Assembly: GCF_003837805.1 (NCBI RefSeq)
Contig: NZ_RQIT01000033.1
Location: forward strand, 1 to 64,000
Source of the DNA: Bradyrhizobium sp. RP6
GTDB taxonomy: Bacteria; Pseudomonadota; Alphaproteobacteria; Rhizobiales; Xanthobacteraceae
DNA: 64,000 bases
Reading direction: 5' to 3'
Positions 20,704 to 29,994 of this stretch are shown in pieces. The position numbers and the translations under genes were made by a program. The notes under the pieces are model-generated. The model worked only from the letters and a program-made list of their open reading frames with translations. It did not search any database and was not told where the DNA came from. How positions within the stretch are numbered: position 1 is the stretch's first letter; each line of letters starts with the position of its first letter.

Positions 20704-21911
20704 TCGAGCTCACTCCTTTGATCTTCGAAGCAGGACTCCGGGTCCTTGTGCATTGAGACGAATGCTTGCTCCCAATGCTCGCCATCGAACTCGGTTATTC
20801 TTACGCGCGCGATCGTCCTTCTGTCCAGGCATCGAATATTTACGCTGAACCCGGAGGGGTTCGACCTCGGCCTATAGAATGGCTTTACCCCACAAAGCCG
20901 GCAAAACGTGTGCCGAGCAATGTTCTTGTTGAACTGATATGTAGTGAGGAATTCTTCACCGCGCTCGATGCGTAGCTTATCGCCAGTTACGAGTAAGTGG
21001 AGAAACCCAGACATTTGACAAATCGAGCAATTGCAACGAACTCCAGAGAGCTCCCGCGGCGCTCTGACGTAGAACTTGACAGAGCCACAATGGCAACTGC
21101 CATGATGTTCGATCTCCGAGTGATCATCTCCGGTGCGTGCCGCAATTGCGATGAGATCGCGGCACCACTGGACGCTGACCCGATAGGCTTGGAGGAATTC
21201 ATTCAAAAAACGATCACTACGGTCAGGCTGCACAAGTTCACCAATCAGCCGGCCTGTCATTTCTCCGTGGTACTTCTCCGCGGGATCTTCTCCGCCCACA
21301 TGGCTGCGAAAATACTCCAGATCGTCCGGCTGCGCTTTAAACGTTTCGGCCAGGGTGGTCCACAGCGATTGGATCATGTCCGCAGCATGTAGCTCAAAAG
21401 CTACCATGTAAGCGCAACGAACGAGGGAGTCTTTCGATGACAATCCGGCGTAGAGAGAATGCAGATACTGCTTCGTCCTAGAGCTATAGTTGGGCAGTAT
21501 TGCTCGGCCGAGTAGTTGGGAGGCATCTTTCTTCAACAGGTTGGAGTGAAAGCTTTCTGTCAACAGAATATCCGGTAGCGCGGCCTTGCCCCCCTGGAGA
21601 ATTCGGCCATGGCCTCCGGTCTCGTCCCAACAGATAAAGTTCGCGACCACGCTGGTCAGCTCAATGTCTCTCGCAATATCCCGATTGTGATGCATTGCAT
21701 CAAATATGAGGTCCCCTTGGGACCCCGCCTGCAGGTACGGGAACGCCTGTGACATCGCCAGATATTCGGGCAGCACCCTGGCAACCTGATCTTCGGACAA
21801 CTGAGAGGCGAACGGATGCGGGCCGAACAAGGCTCGCGCTTGCTCGGTCAGGTACTCGCAGCATATCTTCGGAGGCTGATCCGCTGCAAATCGAGACGCT
21901 TGAGATGTCAT
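20688..21911 (-). CDS. Fusion of heme-oxygenase-fold diiron protein (HDO) and GFA-type zinc domain
   Basis: The product has 407 residues from the ATG at 21911, which has an AGGGA ribosome site; an open extension to 21971 lacks one. Residues of about 1-270 are helical and resemble the iron-containing redox enzyme (heme-oxygenase-like diiron oxidase) family: NFICWDETGGHG, FELHAADMI and YFRSHVGGEDPAEKYH hold the Glu/His/Asp residues expected to bind two irons. Residues of about 285-395 are a glutathione-dependent formaldehyde-activating (GFA, Mss4-like) domain with CHCGSVKF, CNCSICQMSG and CRLCGVKPFYRP, the cysteines that hold zinc. I know of no common enzyme with this domain pair. HDO enzymes oxidise or cleave amino acids and fatty acids, some releasing formaldehyde, so a GFA partner would make chemical sense. 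That is inference. Confidence 0.82.
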   Translation of the reverse strand: MTSQASRFAADQPPKICCEYLTEQARALFGPHPFASQLSEDQVARVLPEYLAMSQAFPYLQAGSQGDLIFDAMHHNRDIARDIELTSVVANFICWDETGGHGRILQGGKAALPDILLTESFHSNLLKKDASQLLGRAILPNYSSRTKQYLHSLYAGLSSKDSLVRCAYMVAFELHAADMIQSLWTTLAETFKAQPDDLEYFRSHVGGEDPAEKYHGEMTGRLIGELVQPDRSDRFLNEFLQAYRVSVQWCRDLIAIAARTGDDHSEIEHHGSCHCGSVKFYVRAPRELSGVRCNCSICQMSGFLHLLVTGDKLRIERGEEFLTTYQFNKNIARHTFCRLCGVKPFYRPRSNPSGFSVNIRCLDRRTIARVRITEFDGEHWEQAFVSMHKDPESCFEDQRSELEWRAQ

Positions 21912-23093
21912 GTGATCCCTGCAGATGAGAAGCGAACGGTCCCTGACGAAGCAGCTTCGTGTCCGGGCCACCTATTAACCGCCCTGGGTTCATTTGCTTA
22001 GAAGGGCCAATGATTGCGCTCACCTTCCAGGCGAACTTTTGGTAGTTTGCTTCGCGATGGCAGACAGCGGCATGCTCAGTCCAGCTCATAAGCATCGAAG
22101 GGAATGCGTTCATTATTGGAGCGGCGGGAATCCAGTCGGATTCCTCTCCACCAGCAGTCCGACGCCGCAGTGCCCGCCCCGACCAGCATTCGCGCGGAGA
22201 CTCATAATGGATACTGCGCCGCCCACGCCGTTTTGTAGCTAATGTCGCGTGGGCGAGTGGCGTGCCTGGCCGCTCGGCACGCTTGCAGCTTTCGCGATCT
22301 TGGGCGAATGGATCAAGCCCTCGCGGGTGCTGCTCCCGCCATTTCGCCGAACCGCTGTCAGCCTGGGACAGCATTGTAGACTCCAATTTGTACCTATGAT
22401 GCTCTTAAGGTTTTTGGCCCCTGGTGTCACATACCGCTGCTGGCGGCACAAAGCATCTCAAAGAGACCCTCACCCGTTCTTCGTTCGCGATTACCACCTC
22501 TAAGTTCTTAGTCGCTCTCAGCAATCATTATGCCAACTCTTGGATTCGCTCCGTAAGATCTGAATCAGTTGATACAACGGTCGTGTCGCCTCCTCATTGC
22601 GAGTGTATCGACCTTGAGAGCCTGCGCGCCGCTGTCAGAAAGCAAACAGCGAAGAGCCAGCGGCCGCTCACATGCGTACAGGTCTGCTCAATCGCGGAGA
22701 CTGCTTCAAAGGCGACGCATGGGTTGACTTTGCGCCCCGAAGCCAGCGACAGCGCTTTGTGCGTGCAGACGGCAGCGCTAGTATGGTGACCCGGGTCGCT
22801 GACTATTGCGTCTTCGCCGTGACCGTTACAAGAGAAGAAATGGCCTTCCACGTCGTCGAATACGACCGAACGGTGACCTGGAACATACGCAGGCCCCTTT
22901 GCCTGTGCCCCGACAATCCCCCGCGACTCCGTCGTAGCGTAACGTGGTCTAGGGAACATCCGGGCCCGCTGCTCGCGAGATCGACGGATGCCATGGGCAG
23001 ACCCTATTGGTAGCTGGCCGAGATGGGTCGCTACATGTTGCGCGCTCTTCGACACGGGTGCGGCGTTGATACATTTCTGGAGCGTATCCACTA
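21912..23093. other. Gene-poor stretch between HDO-GFA gene and fixA
   Basis: About 1.2 kb without a recognisable gene. I searched the part upstream of the HDO-GFA start for sigma-54 and NifA sites and saw none with correct spacing. A near miss (TGGCCC...AGCAA at about 22002-22016) has GG and GC only nine bases apart. Confidence 0.4.
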
Positions 23094-23957
23094 TCATGGC
23101 CTGGACTCTCCGGATCGAGCGCCACGAGCAAGTGCCGCAAGATCGGTTTCGAGCTTCGGTTGAAGCGAGAACATTGCGTCTATCAACGCCTGCGCCGGTT
23201 GCTCAGCGGCCTCAACCAGCGCCGCCTTCTCGGCCCGCGCAGAGGGAGCGAACACACGCTTAACGACCGTCGGCGAGCCCTTGAGACCGCAGTTGGAGGT
23301 GTCTTCGACACCGGCTTCTTGCGCGCTCCATTTCACGATTTGGGCACGCGCGGCACGCAAGGCATCCGCCATCGCGCCGCGCCGAATCTGATTGGTCGCC
23401 TCAAGCATGGTGATGAGGCACGGCAATTTGGTTTGCAACACCTGCACACCACCTTCGCAGCGTCGTTCCACTTCAATCGTTTGAGCGGCGAGGTCCAAGG
23501 ATCTGATCTTAGCAACGTAAGTCAGCTGCACTACGCCCACTCGCTTTGCGATGCCGGGCCCAACCTGCGCAGTATCGCCGTCGATGGTCTGCTTTCCCGT
23601 GAAAATGACATTCGTCGGGCGATAGTCCTTACCGATTTTCCGGATGGCGGTTGCAAGTGCATACGTTGTGGCCAGTGTGTCGGAGCCCGCAAAGCAGCGA
23701 TCGGTGAGTAGGACGGCGCGATCGGCACCATAAGCCAGCGCCTTTCGCAGGGACTCTTCTGCCGATGGCGGTCCCATGGTAAGCACGGTAATTTCGCCGC
23801 CGAACCGATCGCGCAGCTCCAGCGCGGCCTCGAGCGCGAAGAGGTCATATGGGTTGATGATTGTCGGCACTCCCTGGCGCATGATTGTATTGGTCACGGG
23901 GTGAACGCGGATTTGCGCCGAGTCCGGAACCTGTTTGATGCAGACGACATTGTGCAC
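23094..23957 (-). CDS. fixA: Electron transfer flavoprotein beta subunit FixA
   Basis: The 287-residue protein is FixA, the beta-type subunit of the FixAB electron transfer flavoprotein. With FixC and FixX it sends electrons to nitrogenase by flavin-based bifurcation. It opens with VVCIKQVPDSAQIRVHP, has INPYDLFALEAALELRD (about 35-51), the AMP-binding-like GADRAVLLTDR, and TIDGDTAQVGPGIAKRVG (about 123-140), all typical. It lies downstream of nifA on the same strand, as in B. japonicum, where fixA stands apart from fixBCX. A good sigma-54 promoter sits 38 bp upstream of the ATG, so it is probably activated by NifA in its own right as well as by readthrough. No perfect TGT-N10-ACA site was found within 150 bp. 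Confidence 0.96.
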   Translation of the reverse strand: MHNVVCIKQVPDSAQIRVHPVTNTIMRQGVPTIINPYDLFALEAALELRDRFGGEITVLTMGPPSAEESLRKALAYGADRAVLLTDRCFAGSDTLATTYALATAIRKIGKDYRPTNVIFTGKQTIDGDTAQVGPGIAKRVGVVQLTYVAKIRSLDLAAQTIEVERRCEGGVQVLQTKLPCLITMLEATNQIRRGAMADALRAARAQIVKWSAQEAGVEDTSNCGLKGSPTVVKRVFAPSARAEKAALVEAAEQPAQALIDAMFSLQPKLETDLAALARGARSGESRP

Positions 23958-23995
23958 GATGTTGCTCCAACAGTTGCGATAGCTGCGAAGAGAAC

Positions 23996-24011
23996 AGCAA
24001 GTGTTGTACCA
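23996..24011 (-). promoter_or_regulatory. Sigma-54 (-24/-12) promoter of fixA
   Basis: On the minus strand TGGTAC-AACAC-TTGCT fits TGGCAC-N5-TTGCW, with GG and GC ten bases apart. The -12 element is 38 bp from the fixA ATG. Confidence 0.85.
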
Positions 24012-24463
24012 TCGCCGTTGCCTGGAATCGGCTCGCTGTCAAAAAGGCTTAAACCGGGCGATAAGTCGCTCCAGCCGCTCTTCCTGACGAACGAATGCCG
24101 ACACAAGTCAGGGCACCGACAACGCGGTTCCGCTCGTCACGCCAGCCGAGAGACGCAAGGGATGCTCGCAGGATCACTGCTGCGAACCACCTGCGGGCAT
24201 CGGGCCGATCGACGGTTAAGCATTGCCGCTCACTCGTCCGCAGAATAGGGATGATAGCTTGTTACATGTTCGAGCTACGGAGGACGGTTCACGATTGTAT
24301 GGCCCCAGGTGAGGCTCTGTAACTCATGGCGCACAAATCCATGTTGCGCGCGCGCCGTCGTCGCCGCAGGCCGGCCCATTCCCTTCAGAGTGCGTAGATT
24401 GCCTCTTCGGAATCATTCTTCAACTATCTATTTGGCAGCAGAAGTTCCGACGGGTGTGGTTGT
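24012..24463. other. nifA-fixA intergenic region
   Basis: About 450 bp with no gene. It contains the upstream part of the fixA control region. No exact NifA site and no clear terminator after nifA were seen. Confidence 0.45.
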
Positions 24464-26212
24464 TCAGAACCGCTTTATCTCAACTCCGTATTTTCGCAGC
24501 GCATAGCCGATTTGGCGCGGGGTTAGTCCGAGTAGGCGCGCTGCCTTGGCCTGCACCCAGCCAGATTTTTCCATGGCCGCAATGACACGCTCGCGATCGG
24601 TCATGCTCGCACCACCAACGAGAACTGTGCCGGCAGGTGCCAGTGGGGCCGGTCCGCAGACAGACTGCGGTGGCAATGTCGTTTGAGCTAGCGGAATGAT
24701 GGACTTTGCAGGCATCGGCTGCATGGGTACCGCCACGTCGGCCTTGTCGTTCGATGTGCTTTTCCAGAGCATCATGGAAAGGCACTGGCCTTGGCAGCAT
24801 GCAAAGTCACTTCTCACAATCGATGGCCCGGTACACAGCGTCGCTGTTCGCTCGATGCAATTTTCGAGTTCGCGAATATTTCCCGGAAACCCGCAGTTCA
24901 TCAGTACCTCGATCGCACTCGCCTCCAGGGTGAGCGTACGGCCGTTCTCGCTGTTGAACTTTCTGAGGAACTCTCGGGCTAGCAGCGGAATATCAGTGCG
25001 TCTTTGGCGCAGCGGCGGCAACAACAAGGGAACTACGCTAATACGATAGTAGAGGTCCGCGCGGAACTCGCTCCTTGCCACGGCCTCTTCAAGGTTCTTG
25101 TTGGTCGCAGCTATGACTCGAACATCGACCTTAATCGTGTGATTGCTACCGACGCGCTCGAACTCCTGCTCTTGCAGAACTCGCAGCAATTTCGCCTGGA
25201 ACGGAGCTGAGATCTCTCCGATCTCATCCAGAAATAGCGTCCCTTTGTCAGCAAGCTCGAAGCGCCCCTTGCGCGAGCTGACCGCACCGGTAAAGGCACC
25301 TTTCTCATGGCCAAACAATTCCGATTCCAGAACCGTCTCTGGCAGCGCCGCGCAATTCAGTTTAACGAACGGTCGTTTAGCGCGGGACGAGGACTCGTGA
25401 ATGGCCTTGGCTACGAGCTCCTTGCCGGTGCCGGATTCGCCCCGCAGCAGAACCGTGCTGTTCGATTTGGCTACAACCGCAATCTTCTCGAGCAGAGCGC
25501 TCAGCGCGGCGCTGTCGCCAATGATCCCGTGGGCGTGAAGCTTCTTGCGCTCGCGAGCGGCCACCTCAAGCTCAACAATCTTCTGTGGCTGGTCTTTGTC
25601 CACTAACAATCGTTCACGATCGCAGGCCAACAAGCGATGTAGCTTGACTGTTTGTCCCACCAAGTTGGCGACCATAGCCAGCAGTCGCGCATCGTACTCG
25701 AGCCGAAGACTGGAACTATCGTCCTGGATACGGTCTACCGTCAGCGTACCAACGACCCTCGCTTCAATACGAATAGGAACCCCAATAAACGATACGCGCA
25801 CGCTGTCGGAGGCGCCGAGAAGCTCCCGGTCGGCAGCGCTGAAGGCTGGCTCGCCGGCTACGCTCTCGACAATAAGAGGCCCGTCTGTCGCTACGATCTG
25901 GGCGATTGCTTTCTGCGGCAGGCACGTGCGGTAACGTTCGTCACTGCCTTCGCTCCAGCCGGCGCCAACGGTAATTTCCGGGATACCGTCATCGTGGAAT
26001 AGCGAGACGATGCCGTGTCGCATCTGCACAAACGATTGCAGCAGGCCAAGGACCTTGGCCAACATGACTTCGAGCCGACCAGGGGCGCTGACTATTTTCG
26101 ATATTTCGAAGATGCCGGCCAGCGCGCTCTCATACGACGGCTGCCCCGAGGGATCACGCTCCGGCTCCGGTTGCGAGGCAGGTCGTTCGCCCGAGGATGG
26201 GATGTGCAGCAT
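24464..26212 (-). CDS. nifA: Nitrogen fixation regulator NifA
   Basis: The 582-residue protein is the sigma-54 enhancer-binding activator NifA. It has an N-terminal GAF domain (about 30-180), an AAA+ domain with Walker A GESGTGKE and the sigma-54 contact loop GAFTGA, and a C-terminal Fis-type HTH (AARLLGLTPRQIGYALRKYG). The interdomain linker carries CGFPGNIRELENC (C-x11-C) and CCQGQC (C-x4-C), the cysteines that make rhizobial NifA oxygen-sensitive. The start at 26212 (MLHIPSS) fits my memory of the B. japonicum protein and has GGAG upstream. The frame is open to 26656, and ATGs at 26281 and 26245 could add 23 or 11 residues. It follows fixR after 250 bp, presumably in one transcript. It would activate fixA, groESL and nif genes elsewhere. 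Confidence 0.97.
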   Translation of the reverse strand: MLHIPSSGERPASQPEPERDPSGQPSYESALAGIFEISKIVSAPGRLEVMLAKVLGLLQSFVQMRHGIVSLFHDDGIPEITVGAGWSEGSDERYRTCLPQKAIAQIVATDGPLIVESVAGEPAFSAADRELLGASDSVRVSFIGVPIRIEARVVGTLTVDRIQDDSSSLRLEYDARLLAMVANLVGQTVKLHRLLACDRERLLVDKDQPQKIVELEVAARERKKLHAHGIIGDSAALSALLEKIAVVAKSNSTVLLRGESGTGKELVAKAIHESSSRAKRPFVKLNCAALPETVLESELFGHEKGAFTGAVSSRKGRFELADKGTLFLDEIGEISAPFQAKLLRVLQEQEFERVGSNHTIKVDVRVIAATNKNLEEAVARSEFRADLYYRISVVPLLLPPLRQRRTDIPLLAREFLRKFNSENGRTLTLEASAIEVLMNCGFPGNIRELENCIERTATLCTGPSIVRSDFACCQGQCLSMMLWKSTSNDKADVAVPMQPMPAKSIIPLAQTTLPPQSVCGPAPLAPAGTVLVGGASMTDRERVIAAMEKSGWVQAKAARLLGLTPRQIGYALRKYGVEIKRF

Positions 26213-26462
26213 GAGCCTGTCTCCGTTGTCTTGATTATCCTCCATGGAGCCATGTTGGGATTGGCGAGCTTCGTTTTGCATGTCACTCTCTGATCTAGCC
26301 CCACGTGTTGAGGAGATGACATAGAACCGTGACACCTTATTATGGCACGACACCACACTTGCAATGTGCCCTCGTTTCACTTTTTGCGGATCGTGCGCGT
26401 CGTCAGCGGAGAACATACGTGCCGCTGCAGGACACGTCAGCTGCGTCGCCAGAGCGGCGGCT

Positions 26463-27299
26463 TTACAAATGCTGCCCGCCATTGATCGGCACCTCGGCTC
26501 CCGTGACATAACTCGCCGCATCCGAGCACAGGAAGAAGATGACTTTGGCCACTTCATCCGGGGTCCCCACTCTGCGCAGCGGGATACCTGGCACGAGACG
26601 GGCTTCCGTGTCTGGCGATAGCATGTCGGTCTTGATTTCGCCGGGCGCGATCGCATTCACACGAATGCCATGCGGCGCATAATCATAGGCCAGCTCGCGT
26701 GTGAGGCTCGCAAGCGCCGCTTTCGAGGTCGCATAGGCGCTACCGGCGAATGGGTGCACCCGTGAGCCTGCTATTGAAGTCACATTTACGATTGATCCTG
26801 ACGCGGCTCTTAGCTCGTCAAACAGACCCTGCGCCAGCAGGATCGGAGCTACCAGATTAAGATGAAACACCCCCATCCAGGTCTCGGTTGACGTGGTCAA
26901 CGACGTCATCCGATCGCCAGTGGGCGTTTTCGGCGAGACCCCGGCATTATTCACCAGCGCGTGCAAGGGCGCACCAGCCAAGCGCTTCTTGACCTCGGTG
27001 ATCGCACGCGGCAGCATTCGATGATTGCTGAGGTCGATCTGGAAATGATCGTCATTCCCTGCCTCCCAGGAGCATCGCTCGCCGTCGAAAGGTTGGCGCG
27101 CGCAAGAAATGACACGCCAGCCCGCCTCCGAGAAGAGCTTGGCAGTGGCATGACCAATTCCGCGCGATGCCCCCGTGAGCAACATCGTCTTTTGTTCTCT
27201 ACGATTATCACGCGCTTTATCGGCGTAAACGAGGCAACCCAAATGTGTTTCGGCCAGCGGCTCTCTAATCAGATTGTCATTCGGCAGATCGAGACCCAA
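26463..27299 (-). CDS. fixR: Short-chain dehydrogenase/reductase FixR
   Basis: The 278-residue protein is an SDR. The NAD(P)-binding motif TGASRGIG is at about residues 43-50, NNAGVSP at about 117-123, the catalytic Ser in VNVTSIAGS (about 172-180), and the active-site Tyr-x3-Lys in SAYATSKAAL (about 187-196). A C-terminal VTGAEVPINGG loop completes the fold. FixR is the first gene of the B. japonicum fixR-nifA operon. It is not essential for fixation, and its substrate is unknown. The length matches the known protein. A sigma-54 promoter lies about 36 bp upstream; in B. japonicum this operon is also activated by RegR, giving basal NifA at high oxygen and autoactivation at low oxygen. Confidence 0.95.
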   Translation of the reverse strand: MGLDLPNDNLIREPLAETHLGCLVYADKARDNRREQKTMLLTGASRGIGHATAKLFSEAGWRVISCARQPFDGERCSWEAGNDDHFQIDLSNHRMLPRAITEVKKRLAGAPLHALVNNAGVSPKTPTGDRMTSLTTSTETWMGVFHLNLVAPILLAQGLFDELRAASGSIVNVTSIAGSRVHPFAGSAYATSKAALASLTRELAYDYAPHGIRVNAIAPGEIKTDMLSPDTEARLVPGIPLRRVGTPDEVAKVIFFLCSDAASYVTGAEVPINGGQHL

Positions 27300-27334
27300 G
27301 GCCGCCTCCTCTACTGTTAGGGCAGCGGACGATT

Positions 27335-27350
27335 AGCAGGATTTGCGCCA
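27335..27350 (-). promoter_or_regulatory. Sigma-54 (-24/-12) promoter of fixR-nifA
   Basis: On the minus strand TGGCGC-AAATC-CTGCT has GG and GC ten bases apart, as in TGGCAC-N5-TTGCW. It is about 36 bp from the fixR start. I found no exact TGT-N10-ACA upstream, which agrees with the RegR-type activator site known at this operon. Confidence 0.85.
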
Positions 27351-28011
27351 CTGCGGTGCAGGTAAATCACCTCCGTTTTGCGTCCTAACGTCGCGCACAC
27401 CGAACACTTGGCCGATTTCAGACAGCCGTGGGTGTGCTTTGTGACAACAATGGCAAATCAGCTACGTAAGCTCTCTAGCACACTCGCCTGCTTCATCACA
27501 GGGGACGGGCCGCGCTCGCTTTCTTGATCGCGCAACCGAATGAGCTGCGGCTTGTCGGCGCCTCGCCGAAGTCAACGACCGCTCGGGAGCGACCACGGAC
27601 ATTTTGCCGCGCTAACTCTAAAACTGACGTACCAGCCTCGCACGTCAGATTCGTCAATCGTCGATTCTGTTTGTCGCACCCCTGGGCAGAACTGGAAATA
27701 TCGCTGGACGGGTTGGCTCCAGGCACGAGCTGGCGAACTGATATGTTCATCCACGCTCGAGCACTGATCAGCTCCGATTTGTGGCTGACCGAAGGATGAC
27801 GACGACGTGTTCCGTCTGCTTAACGCTGCGCAGCACTTTAGGGCGGTTGTTATCGACGTCACGGCTCAAGCGAAGGCACTTAGCCGTCGCTTCGTTCTGC
27901 TCTTCGTTGCAACAGCATCACGTTGGGCAGACGATTGTCGCCTGTACAAGAACTGGCAGTACTCTTGGATGCAAAGAGCGACAATCAGGTCGATCAAGCG
28001 CGCTACAACTT
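27351..28011. other. Gene-free stretch between fixR promoter and nodZ
   Basis: About 660 bp with no recognisable gene. It holds the upstream control region of fixR-nifA at its left side. Confidence 0.45.
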
Positions 28012-29121
28012 TCATGAAGCTACGAGCTCTTGCGAGTTGTCTTCGACCAAGATCAACCTGCTCGGATCGTTCAAGTCGAACTCTATAACGCGTGGAGCAA
28101 AGAGACGCGCATAGCGCGTGAAGGCGCTCGTTGGGGGAAACCGGATCACCGTGTCGCAGCGCGCAAGGAGATACATCTCAGTGAGGGCAGAAAAGCCACC
28201 CTCGGCTCCGAGGGCGGCGTTGTGCAACGGGCCGGCGTGAGGCGCCTGGAACTGTTTTGGAATCGCAAAAACATCGGGAAATATTGCCGACACCTGCTCA
28301 AGGATGAGCGCGCTGTCCGTGCACAGGAATGCCCTCACAGGCCTCGCATGTGGTAACGCCCTCGCCTTTTCAATGGCATTACAGACCTGTCGAAACGCGC
28401 GCTCCGCGTCCGCCCAGTAGGGAGCATGCCCCATAATGTCCTCACCGTTGCCATGCCGGACATGAATTCCGATCACACTGTACGGCTCAAAGTGCTCGCG
28501 GTAGATGGCATCAATCCGAGCCTGAATTGCAGCTCGCGGCTTTATACTCCGAAAGATCTCGCGCTCCGCCTCCTGATCGCAGCGCCACATCAGGCAGGCA
28601 TCACACACAACCGTGTTAGCGTCACTATCTCTCTGACTTTGGAACAGTTGATCGAGTTGGTCGCGTTCCCGGAAGATCTGCTCGTTCGGGCGGTAGACGC
28701 AATCGATAGATGGCTTGTTCCACCATGCCGGAAAGAATGGTCCCGGAAACGAACGTTTGTTGATGTCGTCGTCGCAAATCACCGGCACGCCGGCAATGTC
28801 TTCAACCGGTTCGAAGAAGACTGGAAAGGCATTGGTGAATGGTTCATCAAGATAGCAAGAGCCCCGCCAATCGATGGCTAGCGTCCGCCCTGTCTGCTTT
28901 GCAAAACGCCAAGCTGCCGCCAGGGACCACAGACAGTCGCCAAAACCCGTACGTCGCCGGGACACTACGAACCGAACATTCATCGCACCGCTAACCATCT
29001 CGATTGCCTTTTCGCGCGCTCCTGGTTGGACAAAAGACATCGATACAGACATCTCGGGTCTCTTCTCGCCCGGCGTCACAGTCTGTTGCGGTTCCGGCGA
29101 GCTGCGTCGGTAGAACTTCAT
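28012..29121 (-). CDS. nodZ: Nod factor alpha-1,6-fucosyltransferase NodZ
   Basis: The 369-residue protein is NodZ, which moves fucose from GDP-fucose to the 6-O position of the reducing-end N-acetylglucosamine of Nod factors. Features of the GT23 family are visible: VSRRRTGFGDCLWSLAAAW near the N-terminus for the donor site, and the signature GIHVRHGNGEDI (about residues 215-226), whose Arg residues bind GDP. Length equals the known protein. It follows the nod operon on the same strand after a degenerate nolO remnant and lies ahead of fixR, as in B. japonicum. I saw no nod box directly upstream, so transcription may come through from nodJ or from a promoter in the nolO remnant. It acts in the cytoplasm on the chitin oligosaccharide. 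Confidence 0.96.
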   Translation of the reverse strand: MKFYRRSSPEPQQTVTPGEKRPEMSVSMSFVQPGAREKAIEMVSGAMNVRFVVSRRRTGFGDCLWSLAAAWRFAKQTGRTLAIDWRGSCYLDEPFTNAFPVFFEPVEDIAGVPVICDDDINKRSFPGPFFPAWWNKPSIDCVYRPNEQIFRERDQLDQLFQSQRDSDANTVVCDACLMWRCDQEAEREIFRSIKPRAAIQARIDAIYREHFEPYSVIGIHVRHGNGEDIMGHAPYWADAERAFRQVCNAIEKARALPHARPVRAFLCTDSALILEQVSAIFPDVFAIPKQFQAPHAGPLHNAALGAEGGFSALTEMYLLARCDTVIRFPPTSAFTRYARLFAPRVIEFDLNDPSRLILVEDNSQELVAS

Positions 29122-29259
29122 AGCAGGGCTATCCGTGATGGCCGCGTTCTCTCAACACTTTCTGTCCTTTCTTCAGCGGTGTTGTATCGACCTGCCCGAA
29201 GTCCGATGCCCAATACTCCCTGTGCGTCGGATGGGATGGTCCCCTCACATGCAGGCATA

Positions 29260-29676
29260 GGAGGCGTGGCCACATGCGCTTCGTGGTGATTCACCAAGGA
29301 AAGTCGGGACGGATCGATCTCTGCCCCGAACTCCCGTGCCAGAAGCTGCCGCAGCAACAGTTTGGCGTCTAGCGTAACTGGTTGAGAAACAAAAAGACGC
29401 TCGAGGATGGTTTTGCAATAGGCTTGTGTCGCGTAGGACGCGATGCGATCGATCATCCCCGAGCTCGACTCCTGCGGCAGACAGGCAGTATCGGGTCGGG
29501 CTGCTAGGGAACTTGTTGGAGTGCTTGACACAGTTGAGACGCTCCTCTTCGACAGCAGCAATTACGCGGCCATCCTGCACAAAAACCGCAGTGCCACCGT
29601 GAAGAAATGTATTCGGCAGCTCCGGAGAGCTTTCATGGATTCTATCAAGGTCACCACTCAGTCCCGGGCACAACAT
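29260..29676 (-). pseudogene. nolO: nolO/nodU-type carbamoyltransferase, N-terminal remnant
   Basis: From the ATG at 29676 the translation reads MLCPGLSGDLDRIHESS, then FLHGGTAVFVQDGRVIAA and EEERLNCVKHSNKFPSS. This is the N-terminus of NolO, a NodU relative that 3-O-carbamoylates Nod factors. The frame breaks near 29452-29462. Similarity continues in another frame with IDRIASYATQAYCKTILERL and ends at LVNHHEAHVA around 29268. The remaining 500 or so residues are gone, and nodZ starts just downstream. The gene is therefore non-functional. B. japonicum carries nolMNO fragments at the same place, so this is an old decay. Loss of NolO with NodU kept predicts 6-O- but not 3-O-carbamoylation here. 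Confidence 0.88.
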
Positions 29677-29994
29677 CCCGTCCTCCATCGTGACGGGAAG
29701 GCCAACTGCCGTCCCATCGAACTAACCTGTACAATCACGCTCCGCCGGTGCGCGGGCCAGACAGCACAACATGACTTTGCAAGGCCTGTCTCGGCGCCTA
29801 GCGACAGGCACTCAGAAATAGGGTGGCTGACGTCCGACGCCGATAGACCGAACAGGCGGCCATAGATCTGGCTCGATCGCAGCCTCTTAAGGCCGTTGCA
29901 GAAGCCGCTGTAACGGACCAGGTCACTCGCGAGCTACCGCGGAAGGACTCATGATACTGCATCGATTGACTTTCTCGCGTTCGCTCAATTGACG
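29677..29994. other. Gene-free stretch between nodJ and the nolO remnant
   Basis: Short frames only, with no recognisable product. This is where nolM is annotated in B. japonicum, but I see no convincing gene. Confidence 0.4.

Noticed and set aside
26337..26362. TGGCAC...TTGCAA in the fixR-nifA gap as a sigma-54 promoter
   Set aside because: The spacing between the elements is 10 bases instead of 5, and it reads away from nifA.
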